A DNA stretch of 64,000 nucleotides from Engelhardtia mirabilis (GCF_007748095.1 NZ_CP036287.1:5518001-5582000); one strand, 5' to 3'; shown: positions 19,308 to 28,289, counted from the first letter of the stretch. Program-made: numbers and translations. The notes: generated by a model not told the origin, from the sequence alone.

Positions 19308-20045
19308 ATGGACGCCGAAGGAACCCCCGTCAAACACCCCTGGTCCGTGGAAGAGAGCCGCCTACGCGAGGCCCTCTGCCGCATCGGAGCCCTCTGCTAC
19401 CAGAAGGGCTTCATCGTCGGCGCCGACGGGAACCTCTCCGCGCGCCTGTCGGACGGGACGGTGCTGATCACGCCGGCCGGGGCCATGAAGGGCTTCCTCC
19501 AGCCGCACCACCTGGCCCACATCGACATGCAGGGCCGCGTCCTGGACGAGGGCCCCCGCTGCTCGACCGAGACCGGCATCCACCTGACGGCCTACCGCGA
19601 GCGGCCCGACGTGCGCGCCATGGTCCACGCCCACCCGCCCCACGCGGTGGCCATGACCATCGCCGGGATCGACCTGCAGGTGCCGATCATCCCGGAGATC
19701 GTGGTCACGATCGGCGGCATCCCGACGACCCCCATGGCCACGCCGGGGACCGAAGAGCTGCCCGAGTCGATCCGCGAGACGATCCGCTGCTCGGACACGC
19801 TGATCATGAAGAACCACGGGTCGGTCTGCGTCGGACCGAACCTCTTGGACGCCTTCAAGAAGCTCGACATGATCGAGCACACGGCGAAGATCCTGTGGCT
19901 CGCGCACGTGGCGCGCGGCGGCCTCGAGCCCCTCCCCGCCGACGCGGTCGAGAAGCTCCTGGCCACCCGCAAGATGCTCGGGATCGGCGGGCGCAACACG
20001 CTCGAGAACCGCTGCGGTCTGCCCGACGGCTACCACGACCGCTGA
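19308..20045 (+). CDS. Class II aldolase/adducin family protein
   Basis: 245 residues. The fold is recognised from GFIVGADGNLSARL (phosphate-binding loop), LITPAGAMKG, the acidic STETGIHLTAYRERPDVRAMVHAHPPHA segment with the metal ligand pair HAH, and LIMKNHGSVCVGPN with the third His. Family members include L-fuculose-1-phosphate aldolase and relatives that cleave a sugar phosphate or decarboxylate. A class II aldolase of this type is the signature enzyme of PVM-type microcompartments, but the vertex genes lie 7 kb away and no other shell gene is near, so a link is only suggestive. Three bases separate it from the next gene. Confidence 0.85.
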   Translation: MDAEGTPVKHPWSVEESRLREALCRIGALCYQKGFIVGADGNLSARLSDGTVLITPAGAMKGFLQPHHLAHIDMQGRVLDEGPRCSTETGIHLTAYRERPDVRAMVHAHPPHAVAMTIAGIDLQVPIIPEIVVTIGGIPTTPMATPGTEELPESIRETIRCSDTLIMKNHGSVCVGPNLLDAFKKLDMIEHTAKILWLAHVARGGLEPLPADAVEKLLATRKMLGIGGRNTLENRCGLPDGYHDR

Positions 20046-20048
20046 CCC

Positions 20049-20792
20049 GTGAGCGACGTCGCCCAGATCACCGCCCTCGACAAGCGGCTGGTGCACGACA
20101 CGATCCTGCGCCTCTCCTGGCGCGTCGCGGAGCGCTTCCCCGGCTCAGGCCTCTCGGGCGTGGCCCAGGGCCTCTTGTCGGCCTCCGAGGAGACCGACGA
20201 GGTGGTCGCCTGGATCGAGCGGCCCAACTGGCTGCGCCGCATCCTGGCCTCGACCGTGATCGCCTTCTTCGCGCTGATCCTGGTCGGCGCCCTGGGCGCC
20301 ACGGCCCTCTCCATCGGCGACTGGCTCGACTCGACCTCGGAGTTCGCCGAGGTGGTGATGGTCGTCGAGTCACTGACCAACGAGCTATTGCTGATCAGCG
20401 CCGCGGTGCTCTACCTGGTCACCGCCGAGCGCCGCGCCAAGCGCAATCGCGTGATCCACGCCGTCAATCGCCTGCGCTCGATCGCCCACGTGATCGACGC
20501 CCACCAACTGACCAAGGACCCCGCGGCCATCGCCAACGCCGGCCGCCGCACGGAGCACTCGCCCGCGCGCGATCTCGCGCCGGGCGAGCTCGCGCGGTAC
20601 CTCGATTACTGCTCCGAGCTGCTCTCGATGGTCGCCAAGCTGGGCTTCCTCTACGTGCAGCGCTTCGACGACAGCGACGCCAACCACGCGGTCAACGAGC
20701 TCGAAGTCCTCTGCACCGGGCTCAGCCGCAAGATCTGGCAGAAGCTAATGGTGCTCGATATGCACCTTGTCGACCCCTCACAGCGCCCATAG
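20049..20792 (+). CDS. Two-span membrane protein, function unknown
   Basis: 247 residues from GTG. Two hydrophobic spans (about 62-86, ILASTVIAFFALILVGALGA, and 112-127, LLISAAVLYLVTA) divide the protein. The N-terminal ~60 residues and the C-terminal ~115 residues are helical, acidic and probably cytosolic; the C-terminal half contains DYCSELLSMVAKLGFLYVQ. I do not recognise the family beyond a generic membrane protein. Three bases after the aldolase gene and nine before the sulfatase-like gene, so probably one transcript. Confidence 0.6.
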   Translation: MSDVAQITALDKRLVHDTILRLSWRVAERFPGSGLSGVAQGLLSASEETDEVVAWIERPNWLRRILASTVIAFFALILVGALGATALSIGDWLDSTSEFAEVVMVVESLTNELLLISAAVLYLVTAERRAKRNRVIHAVNRLRSIAHVIDAHQLTKDPAAIANAGRRTEHSPARDLAPGELARYLDYCSELLSMVAKLGFLYVQRFDDSDANHAVNELEVLCTGLSRKIWQKLMVLDMHLVDPSQRP

Positions 20793-20801
20793 GATCCGAC
20801 A

Positions 20802-23243
20802 ATGCGCCGCCTACTCGCCCCCCTCGCCCTGCTCGCGATCGTCTCCGGTTGTGGGTCGAAGCCCGAGCGTGCCTTGACCCCCCAGGAGCTGGCTCGGATG
20901 AGCCGACTCGAGCGGCTCGAGATGATCGATTGGGAGTCGGGCCATCCGATCATCGACTCCCTGCTCGACGGGATCGAGGTCGCCCGACTCGAGGTGGCCA
21001 AGGAGATCACCCAGTGGCGCGCGAGTGGCGGCACGACCTGGCGCAACGACGAAGGGCGGTTGGTCGTGCGTGCCGACGAGGGCGGCGACCGCGTCGTGGT
21101 CGATCGCGGCGGGCTGAACCTCAAGGGGACGTCCGTCGACGCGCTGTTGATCGACGTCGAGGTGGTGGAGCCGGCCGAGGTGCGCGTCGTGACCTTCACT
21201 CAGCCCGAGAAGGGCGGCAAGGTCGAGCCCCGCGAGCACAAGCTCTCCGTCCCCGCCGGCGGACACCGATTGGACATCCCCCTGGCCGAGGCCGGCGTGC
21301 TCAGCGCCCTGCGGATCGACCTGCCGAACCTCGCCTCCCTGGGCTCGATCGGCGCCAACCGTCGTCAGTTCGATCTGGCCGCTTCGCCCACCATGGGACC
21401 CCACGGCTACGTGGACGTTGGCCTGGGATACCTCGAGCGCAACGCCAAGGAGCGCAAGGACATCAAGGCCGAGTCGCGGCGCGGCGTTCCGCTCTTGCCC
21501 GGCAAGTTCCAGCTCGCGCTCTACGAGGGCGGCGGTCACCCGCTGCTGTTCAGCGCCCTGGCCCTCTCCAAGGGAGCGGTGGCCGCCGGTGACACGGTCG
21601 AGATCGAGGTGCTGGCGCGCGAGGCCGTGGACGCCGACCCGTCCAGCGGGACCAAGGTCATCCACCGACAGACGCTCAAGGCCTCGAAGGACAGCAACCT
21701 GTGGTTCCCCTTCAAGGTCGAGCTGCCCGGCGGCCCCGGCGAGAGCTGGGAGGTCTTCTTCCGCGCCACGGGCGGCAAGGCCGATCGCGTCAACGCCATC
21801 GTCGCCGCGCCGGTGCTGGTGCGCTGTGACGTGCCGCGCCCGCCGGACCTGGTGCTGGTGACCGCCGACACCCTGCGCGCGGACCACATCGGCGCCAACC
21901 GCAAGGCCCTGGGGCTGGGGCCCCTGCCGGGACTGGCGACGCCGTTCATCGACTCCCTGGCGGCGGCCGGGGTGAACTTCGTCGACGCCATGGCGGCCAG
22001 CAACGCCACCAGCCCGTCGCACTCGACCATCCTGACCGGCCTGTACGCCCGCGACCACCGCGTGCGCAACAACGAGCGCGTGCTCGACGAGCAGGCCGTG
22101 ACCCTGGCCGAGCTGATTCGGGACGACTACTACTGCGTCGCGTCGGTCACCGCGCGCCACCTGAATTCACCGGCTTCCGGCCTGGGCCAGGGATTCGACC
22201 TTTTCTACGAGGTCCCCCTGCCGATCGAGGGCGGCTGGACCTTCGGCATTCCGAAGACCCTGGACGACCTGCCGCCGGTCAACCTCGACGACTACAACCA
22301 GCGCGGCGCCGCCTTCGCCAACCCGCGCCTGGAGCAGTTCCTGGCCGAGTCGGGCGAGCTGCCGCTGTTCCTGTGGACGCACTACTTCGACCCCCACTCG
22401 CCCTATGTGGTGCGCGACGAGATCGCGGAGAAGTACCTGTTGCCCGAGGACCCCAGCCAGCCGCCGTTCCTGCAGCAGATCGCCGAGGCCCGGGCCAAGT
22501 ACCGCGGGCTCGACGTGGAGCCCGAAATGGCGCTGCAGATGTTCCTGATCGACGTGCCGGCCCTGGCCTTCACGGCGCCCTACCACAGCATCGATCGGCT
22601 CAAGTCCCTCTACGCCGCCGGGATCACCCAGTACGACACGGACCTCTCGGAGCTGTTCGCGAAGCTCGAGTCCCAGGACCGCGATCCGATCGTGGTCTTC
22701 ACCGCCGACCACGGTGAGTCCCTGGGCGAGCGCGACATCTGGTTCGGTCACGAGGGCACCTACGACAACACCCTGCGCGTGCCGCTGATCATCGGCGGTC
22801 CCGGGATCGAGGGCGGGCGCGTCGATCGCGCTCCGGTCAGCACCGTCGACATCGTCCCCACCCTGCTCGGGCTGCTCGACATCGAGGGGCCCGAGTACCT
22901 GCCGGGAGTCGACATCCTCACGTCGCCGCCGCCCGCGGACCGCAGGCGCTGGTTCCAACACGCGGGCGACCTCACCGTCGGCTTCCGCGAGGGCGACCGC
23001 CACGCCTTCATGATCACCCGCGACCACCTGATCGGCACCTACCAGAAGCCCCAGGCGCGGGGCGCGGTGGTGGTCGAGGTCGACGGCGAGGCGGTCGAAG
23101 TCAGCGAAGAGGAGGCCAAGCAGGTCACCGACGAGATCCGCGACTGGATGTTCGCGCCGGTGATCAACCTCCACGAGCTGAACGTGCAGCTCTCCGCCAG
23201 CGACCGAGCCGGCCTGCGGGCGCTCGGCTACGCCGGCGACTGA
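20802..23243 (+). CDS. Sulfatase-like lipoprotein with Thr in place of the formylglycine residue
   Basis: 813 residues. A lipoprotein signal ends in VSGC (Cys near 17). About 330 residues of beta-sandwich-like sequence precede the alkaline-phosphatase-superfamily domain. That domain has the metal motifs VTADTLRADHIGAN (Asp near 355), TADHGESLGERDIWFGH (Asp636, His637) and RVPLII. The family's C/S-x-P-S-R motif is Thr403-SPSHSTILTG: Thr occupies the formylglycine position and His replaces Arg. Thr is the nucleophile in related phosphoryl-transfer enzymes, so this may be a phosphodiesterase or transferase rather than a classical sulfatase. Its predicted place is the outer face of a membrane. 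Confidence 0.85.
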   Translation: MRRLLAPLALLAIVSGCGSKPERALTPQELARMSRLERLEMIDWESGHPIIDSLLDGIEVARLEVAKEITQWRASGGTTWRNDEGRLVVRADEGGDRVVVDRGGLNLKGTSVDALLIDVEVVEPAEVRVVTFTQPEKGGKVEPREHKLSVPAGGHRLDIPLAEAGVLSALRIDLPNLASLGSIGANRRQFDLAASPTMGPHGYVDVGLGYLERNAKERKDIKAESRRGVPLLPGKFQLALYEGGGHPLLFSALALSKGAVAAGDTVEIEVLAREAVDADPSSGTKVIHRQTLKASKDSNLWFPFKVELPGGPGESWEVFFRATGGKADRVNAIVAAPVLVRCDVPRPPDLVLVTADTLRADHIGANRKALGLGPLPGLATPFIDSLAAAGVNFVDAMAASNATSPSHSTILTGLYARDHRVRNNERVLDEQAVTLAELIRDDYYCVASVTARHLNSPASGLGQGFDLFYEVPLPIEGGWTFGIPKTLDDLPPVNLDDYNQRGAAFANPRLEQFLAESGELPLFLWTHYFDPHSPYVVRDEIAEKYLLPEDPSQPPFLQQIAEARAKYRGLDVEPEMALQMFLIDVPALAFTAPYHSIDRLKSLYAAGITQYDTDLSELFAKLESQDRDPIVVFTADHGESLGERDIWFGHEGTYDNTLRVPLIIGGPGIEGGRVDRAPVSTVDIVPTLLGLLDIEGPEYLPGVDILTSPPPADRRRWFQHAGDLTVGFREGDRHAFMITRDHLIGTYQKPQARGAVVVEVDGEAVEVSEEEAKQVTDEIRDWMFAPVINLHELNVQLSASDRAGLRALGYAGD

Positions 23244-23267
23244 CCGGGACCATCGCGCTCGGGTCGC

Positions 23268-23552
23268 CTACAGCGCGTGGGCGGCCGTCCACCACAGCCC
23301 CACGATCACCAGGATCAGGGACAGGTTGACGGCGTCGAGCACCGTCGCGCGCAGGGCGATCCGCAGGGCCGCGCGGTGCAGCACGCCGCGCGGCAGGCCC
23401 AGCTCCTCGAAGTGCTCCCCCAGTTGGCCGAGCACGACCAGGCCGCGCCGAAGCCCGCGCAGGGTCCAGAAGGCCGCCAGGCTCAGGGTCACCGCCCGCA
23501 CGAAGGCATAGGGCTCGGGCAGCCAACCAGCCGGGCTGCCGCCGTCAACCAC
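23268..23552 (-). CDS. Small membrane protein, function unknown
   Basis: 94 residues with a central hydrophobic stretch (about 18-33) and a C-terminal span (about 70-90, VLDAVNLSLILVIVGLWWTA). Its start overlaps the end of the preceding gene by eight bases, so the two are translationally linked. Convergent with the sulfatase-like gene. No family recognised. Confidence 0.5.
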   Translation of the reverse strand: MVDGGSPAGWLPEPYAFVRAVTLSLAAFWTLRGLRRGLVVLGQLGEHFEELGLPRGVLHRAALRIALRATVLDAVNLSLILVIVGLWWTAAHAL

Positions 23553-23934
23553 CGGCGCCCTGCCCCAACAGCGACGCGATCCAGGCCAGGGCGGCGTAGA
23601 GCAGACTCGCTGCCACCAAGACCAGGAGCGACAGGCGCACCTCGCGCTTCTTGACCTCGACCGAGCGCTCGATCAGGCGCTCGATGCGTTCGGTCTCCTC
23701 GACCAGGGCCCGGCGCAGGGCCGCGGTGGCCAGCTCCTCGAGCTCGCTGCGTCGCTCGTCGAACGCTCCGGTGAGCACGTCCTTGGCACCCTTCTTCAGG
23801 CCGGAATCGCGCACTTTGCGCAGGGCCTCGACCAGCCGCGGGCGCTTCTTGCGCCGGCCTTCGCCCGGGGGCAGGACCTCGCTCGCCGGGGGCGGCGGGT
23901 CCTCACCGGCTCGCTGGTCGGAGTCCGCGCCCAT
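23545..23934 (-). CDS. Single-span membrane protein with charged helical domain
   Basis: 129 residues. A long Lys/Arg/Glu-rich helix (about 28-100) ends in one C-terminal membrane span (about 102-122, LSLLVLVAASLLYAALAWIA), so it is probably tail-anchored with its helix in the cytosol. It starts seven bases after the isomerase gene ends and overlaps the next small gene. Function unknown. Confidence 0.55.
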   Translation of the reverse strand: MGADSDQRAGEDPPPPASEVLPPGEGRRKKRPRLVEALRKVRDSGLKKGAKDVLTGAFDERRSELEELATAALRRALVEETERIERLIERSVEVKKREVRLSLLVLVAASLLYAALAWIASLLGQGAGG

Positions 23935-23941
23935 CTGCTCC

Positions 23942-25333
23942 TCAAACGACGCGGGGCGCGCCGCCCGAGCGCGCCTCGATCTGCGCGCGGCGCTGTTCGT
24001 AGCCCGCGCGACCCATCAACGCGTAGGCGGCGACCTTGCCGGCCTCGACCCCGGGTTGGTCGAAGGCGTCGATGCGGTAGTGCTCGCCCATCATCGCCAC
24101 CGAGACCTCGAGCAGGTACATGAGCTGCCCGACGGTGTGGGCGCTGACCTTGTCGACTTCCAGCGTGACGTTGGGCCGCCGCGCCTCGGTCAGAGCGATG
24201 CGCGTGCCGTCGCGCTCCGCCTGGAACAGCTCGCGCAGGGTGTGTCCGCCGAGGTAGGCCGCGCCCTCGAGGTCGGGGAAGGCGGTGGGAATCGGCACCT
24301 CGTGGTCGGGGGCGGCCACCGAGAGCAGGGTGAACCACTTGTCGAAGGGCCCTTCGACGTAGAGCTGGACCTGGCTGTGCTGGTCAGTGACGCCCACCGC
24401 GCGCACCGGCGTCGGTCCCACGAAGACCTCGGAGCCGTCGCGCCCCAGGCGCTTGCCGATCGACTCGCCCAGGAGCTGGGCGTACCAGTCGGCGCAGTCC
24501 TTGAGCCGGTGGCTGTAGGACATGGTCACCGCGATCGGCTTGGCGCGCAGGTTGTGGAGGCCGAACTGCAAGGCGGCGTGGATTGCGGCTGGGTTGTCGG
24601 CGAAGTCCGCGCCCTTGACGCGCTCGTCCATGGCGGCGGCGCCCGCGAGCAGGCTCTTGATGTCGATGCCGACCAAGGCCGAGGACAAGAGGCCCACTGG
24701 CGACAGCACGCTGAAGCGGCCGCCGACGCCGTCGGGGACCACGAAGGACTGGTAGCCCTCGCGCTTCACGATCTCGCGCAGGACGCCGTGCTCGGCGTCG
24801 GTGGTCACGACGATGTGACGGCGGTGCTCCTGCTCGCCCACGGCGTCGATCAGCCGCTGGCGGAAGATCAGGAACTGGCTCATGGTCTCGGCCGTCCCGC
24901 CGGACTTCGAGATCACGTTGAAGAGCGTCCGCGCGGGGTCGATGTGCTCGAGGAACTCGCCGATCAGCTCGGGGTCCACGTTGTCGAGCACGAACAGGCG
25001 CGGTGTGCCCGCCGGCGGATGCAGATTGTGGTACGGGCTGCCCAGGGCCGTCTGCAGCGCGGTGTTGCCCAGGGCCGAGCCACCGATCCCCAGCACCACG
25101 ACGTTCTCGAACTGCTCGCGCACCGAGGCCACGTAGGCTTCGATCGAGTCGTGGACCGCGGTCTCGTAGGGCAGGTCCATCCAGCGCAGCTCGTTCGCGC
25201 GACGGGCCTGGATCGCCGCCAGGGCCGGACCCGCGGCCGCAGCCGCCGCGGCGAGGTCGGCCTCGGTCAGACCGTGTTCGGCGCCGACCACATCGGCCAG
25301 GGCATTGGTGTAGTCGAGTCGGATGGCGCTCAT
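23942..25333 (-). CDS. pgi: Glucose-6-phosphate isomerase
   Basis: 463 residues, the size of short bacterial isomerases. It has GIGGSALGNTALQTAL in the first sugar-isomerase domain, VISKSGGTAETM for phosphate binding, GGRFSVLSPVGLLS, a SYSHRLKDCADWYAQLLGES segment, DQHSQVQLYVEGPFD, and a C-terminal helix with VEAGKVAAYALMGR. It interconverts glucose-6-phosphate and fructose-6-phosphate in glycolysis. Two small membrane-protein genes follow within seven bases, an unusual arrangement. Confidence 0.95.
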   Translation of the reverse strand: MSAIRLDYTNALADVVGAEHGLTEADLAAAAAAAGPALAAIQARRANELRWMDLPYETAVHDSIEAYVASVREQFENVVVLGIGGSALGNTALQTALGSPYHNLHPPAGTPRLFVLDNVDPELIGEFLEHIDPARTLFNVISKSGGTAETMSQFLIFRQRLIDAVGEQEHRRHIVVTTDAEHGVLREIVKREGYQSFVVPDGVGGRFSVLSPVGLLSSALVGIDIKSLLAGAAAMDERVKGADFADNPAAIHAALQFGLHNLRAKPIAVTMSYSHRLKDCADWYAQLLGESIGKRLGRDGSEVFVGPTPVRAVGVTDQHSQVQLYVEGPFDKWFTLLSVAAPDHEVPIPTAFPDLEGAAYLGGHTLRELFQAERDGTRIALTEARRPNVTLEVDKVSAHTVGQLMYLLEVSVAMMGEHYRIDAFDQPGVEAGKVAAYALMGRAGYEQRRAQIEARSGGAPRVV

Positions 25334-25417
25334 CGGAAGGCAGGCTCGGGAGGCAGGCTCATTGCGGCTGGGGGCGACTCGCGGCCGCCCGCGCGGGGTG
25401 GCGCATTAGACGCCGGC

Positions 25418-25453
25418 GGGGCGGGAGCGCCCAAACGAAAGCTCTCCCGCCCC
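25418..25453 (-). terminator. Possible hairpin terminator after the YugP-like gene
   Basis: Perfect 10-bp stem GGGGCGGGAG (25418-25427) and its complement (25444-25453) around a 16-base loop, lying between the peptidase gene and pgi on the minus strand. No T run follows, so it may only attenuate transcription. Confidence 0.4.
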
Positions 25454-25483
25454 GCACCGAGGGTCCACGGCCCGCTCGCGTGC

Positions 25484-26191
25484 TCAGTCGCTGCGGTTCA
25501 TCCCGGTGAACTGCAGGATCAAGTAGGCCAACTGCAGGAGCGAGCCGGCCGCGGCGGCCACGTAGGTCAGCGCCGCGGCGCCCAGCACGGTCTCGACCCC
25601 CTGCGCCTCTTCGGTGGTGGACACGATCCCGGTCGAGGCCAAGACGGCCTTGGCCCGCCGGCTGGCGTCGAACTCGACCGGAAGAGTCACGAGTTGGAAC
25701 AGCACCAACAGCCCGAACAGCCCGATGCCCAGGGCCATGACCGGCTTGCCCAGGCCGGCGCCGGCGAAGGTCAGCATCGCGCCGACCATGAAGACGACGC
25801 CCCACAGGCCCGAGCCGATCTGGACCGCCGGCACCAGCGTCGAGCGCATGCCGAGCCAGGCGTAGGACTCCACATGTTGGATCGCGTGGCCGGCCTCGTG
25901 GGCCGCAACCGCGATCGAGGAGACCGAGCGGCCGTCGTAGACCGCGGGCGACAGGCGCAGGGTGCGCGAGGTCGGGTCGTAGTGGTCGGAGAGGAAGCCC
26001 TGGTGACGCTCGATGGTCACGTCGAGGGCTCCGCCGGCCCGCGCCACGGCCGCGGCCGCCTGGGCCCCGGTCATGCCGCTGCGCACGCCGACTTGTTGGT
26101 ACTTGGCGAAGGCGCGCTTGACCCGCGCCGAGGCCAGGAGCGAGAGCCCCAGGGCCACGAGAGTGACGAAGATCCAGCCGAAGGAGAACAT
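25484..26191 (-). CDS. Membrane zinc metallopeptidase, YugP-like
   Basis: 235 residues. Membrane spans lie at residues 3-20, about 120-165 and the C-terminus, and a HEAGH motif (His98, Glu99, His102) marks a zinc site facing the cytosol or the membrane. The surrounding order, SSIAVAAHEAGHAIQ then SRRAKAVLASTGI, matches the neutral zinc peptidase family represented by YugP. Role unknown. It is 150 bases upstream of pgi and 255 downstream of fhs; the long palindrome sits in the latter gap. Confidence 0.8.
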   Translation of the reverse strand: MFSFGWIFVTLVALGLSLLASARVKRAFAKYQQVGVRSGMTGAQAAAAVARAGGALDVTIERHQGFLSDHYDPTSRTLRLSPAVYDGRSVSSIAVAAHEAGHAIQHVESYAWLGMRSTLVPAVQIGSGLWGVVFMVGAMLTFAGAGLGKPVMALGIGLFGLLVLFQLVTLPVEFDASRRAKAVLASTGIVSTTEEAQGVETVLGAAALTYVAAAAGSLLQLAYLILQFTGMNRSD

Positions 26192-26309
26192 CGTTAGCTG
26201 TTGTTGGGGAGGCCGCCGCGCAGCTTGCAGTCCCCCACGGATGCGAGCTCGCGGCGTAACGCTCCCATACGTCGAGAGCAGCTCGAGTGGGAGGGCAAAT
26301 CCGGCGGGA

Positions 26310-26442
26310 GAGGTGCGGTGGCGGGACGTACGGTGGCGGGATCATTTGTCCCAGCGGGGCGCAGGGCTGCCGGCGTTGCCGGCAGCCCTGCGCCCCGCTG
26401 GGACAAATGATCCCGCCACCGTACGTCCCGCCACCGCACCTC
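26310..26442. repeat. Perfect 65-bp-arm palindrome (long hairpin element, copy 1)
   Basis: Left arm 26310-26374 and right arm 26378-26442 are exact reverse complements over 65 bases, with a 3-base loop (GTT). Its 47-base inner part (GTACGGTGGCGGGA... GCCGGC) matches the second element at 44474-44624 at 42 of 47 positions, and the differences are matched on both arms. Near the foot the unit GGTGGCGGGA occurs twice. It ends three bases before the fhs stop codon. As a single strand it would fold into one long hairpin, and it could act as an fhs terminator. Confidence 0.97.
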
Positions 26443-26445
26443 CCC

Positions 26446-28131
26446 CTACATCCCGGTCACGTTCCCGTCGGCGTCCAGGTCGATGTCCAGGTACGCGGGC
26501 GTCCGCCCCATGCCGGGCATGGTCATGATGTCCCCGGCCAGGACCACCACGAAGCCTGCGCCCGCCTGCAGCCGCAGCTCGTTCACGGGGAACTCGAAAC
26601 CCGTCGGCCGTCCGCGCAGCTTCGGATCGTGGCTGAGGCTGTACTGGGTCTTGGCCATGCAGATCGGCAGGCCGCCGTGCCCCGCGGACTCCAGACGCCC
26701 GAGCTGCTCCGCCGCGCGGGCCTCGAAGCACACGCTGCCGGCTCCGTAGACGCCGGTCGCGAGGGCCTCGATCTTGGTCTTGAGCGGCGCTTTCGGCGCG
26801 TAGGCCCCTCGCAGCTGCACCGCCCCACCCGCGGACGCGGCGACCACCGCCTCCGCCAGGGCCCGGCCGCCCTCCCCACCGCGCGCGAAGACCTCCGACT
26901 CGGCCACCGCCACCGCGCCACCGGCCTCGGCCTGGCGTCGGATCGTCGCCAACTCCTCGGGGTGGTCGGTGGGGAAACGGTTGATCGCCACCACGCAGGG
27001 GATGCCGAAGGCCGTCAGGTTGGCCAGGTGCGCCTCGAGGTTCGCGCAGCCGGCCTCGACCGCTTCCACGTCGCACTCCGCCATCTCGGGCGGCAGGGGC
27101 CGACCGGCGCGCACCTTGTACTTACCCGAGTGCACCTTGAGTGCGCGCACCGTGACCACCACCACCGCGGCGGCCGGCGGCATCCCGGACACCGGCACCT
27201 TGATGTCGACGAACTTCTCGGCCCCCATGTCGGCGCCGAAGCCGGCCTCGGTCACCACGTAGTCGCAGATGCGCCCGGCCAGGCGGTCGGCCACCACCGA
27301 GCAGTTGCCGTGGGCGATGTTCGCGAAGGGACCGGTGTGGACCAGGGCGGGCGTGCCCTCCGTGGTCTGTACCAGGGTCGGGTCGAGGGCGTCCTTGAGA
27401 ATCGCCGCCATCGCGCCGGCGGCGCCGATCTCCTCGGCCGTGATGGCCTTCCCGGAGAGCGTCTCGCCGACGACGATCGAACCCAGCCGGCGACGCATGT
27501 CGGCCAGGTCGGTCGACAGGGCCAAGATCGCCATGACCTCCGAGGCCGAGGTGATGTCGAAGGCCGCGTCGCGCGGGATGCCGTTCTTCGAACCACCCAG
27601 GCCCGTGCGGACCTGCCGCAGGGCGCGGTCGTTGATGTCGACGACCCGGCGCCAGGTGACCCGCTCGGGATCCATGTGGAGCGGGTTGTCCATGGCGATC
27701 GAGGTGTCGATCGCCGCCGCGAGCAGGTTGTTGGCGGCCGCGACCGCGTGGAAGTCGCCGGTCAGGTGCAGGTCGATCTCGACCCGCGGCTCGACGCAGG
27801 AGCGCCCCCCGCCGGTGCCTCCGCCCTTGATGCCGAAGATCGGCCCCATCGACGGCTGGCGCACGGTGCACACGGCGCGGTGGCCGATGTGTTGCAGGGC
27901 CTGGGCCAGGCCGATCGTGTGGACCGTCTTGCCCTCGCCGAGGACCGTCGGATTGATCGCCGTGACCAGGATCAGGCGAGCGCCGGTGGGCGGATCCCCG
28001 GCTGCGAGGCGATGGTCGAGCTTGGCCTTGTAGTGGCCGTAGGGCTCGACCGAATCCGGGGACAGGTCGAGTTGGGCCGCCACCTCCGCGATGGGTCGCA
28101 GGTTCCCGTCGCGCTGCGCTTTTGTCCTCAT
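26446..28131 (-). CDS. fhs: Formate-tetrahydrofolate ligase
   Basis: 561 residues, the family length. It has NPTVLGEGKTVHTIGLAQAL with the P-loop for ATP, RQPSMGPIFGIKGGGTGGG, DLHLTGDFHAVAAANNL, GLGGSKNGIPRDAAFDITSASEV, and a C-terminal LPICMAKTQYSLSHDP segment. It activates formate with ATP to 10-formyl-tetrahydrofolate in one-carbon metabolism. CAGACT lies six bases before the ATG. Divergent from the MerR gene. The stop codon is three bases from the long palindrome. Confidence 0.95.
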   Translation of the reverse strand: MRTKAQRDGNLRPIAEVAAQLDLSPDSVEPYGHYKAKLDHRLAAGDPPTGARLILVTAINPTVLGEGKTVHTIGLAQALQHIGHRAVCTVRQPSMGPIFGIKGGGTGGGRSCVEPRVEIDLHLTGDFHAVAAANNLLAAAIDTSIAMDNPLHMDPERVTWRRVVDINDRALRQVRTGLGGSKNGIPRDAAFDITSASEVMAILALSTDLADMRRRLGSIVVGETLSGKAITAEEIGAAGAMAAILKDALDPTLVQTTEGTPALVHTGPFANIAHGNCSVVADRLAGRICDYVVTEAGFGADMGAEKFVDIKVPVSGMPPAAAVVVVTVRALKVHSGKYKVRAGRPLPPEMAECDVEAVEAGCANLEAHLANLTAFGIPCVVAINRFPTDHPEELATIRRQAEAGGAVAVAESEVFARGGEGGRALAEAVVAASAGGAVQLRGAYAPKAPLKTKIEALATGVYGAGSVCFEARAAEQLGRLESAGHGGLPICMAKTQYSLSHDPKLRGRPTGFEFPVNELRLQAGAGFVVVLAGDIMTMPGMGRTPAYLDIDLDADGNVTGM

Positions 28132-28261
28132 GCCCAGAGTCTGCCGATCGTCCCCGCTGGGGCCCAGGGGCCGCCGGGTCCGCGCCCGCCGCGGGTCGGG
28201 GCGAGGGCCTTCGAGCGACCCGTTCCGGGGACGCCCACGGACCCGCGGCGCAGGGGATTCA

Positions 28262-28289
28262 ACTCTCCCCCTTCCGTTGGGGTAGGAGT
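28262..28289 (+). promoter_or_regulatory. Imperfect dyad, possible MerR-type operator
   Basis: ACTC-(3)-CCC with GGG-(3)-GAGT forms an imperfect 28-bp dyad. It lies between a TTCAAC stretch and a TAT, as metal-type MerR regulators place their operator inside an over-long promoter spacer. It is ~77 bases before the ATG at 28367 and in the same gap as the divergent fhs start. Confidence 0.35.
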
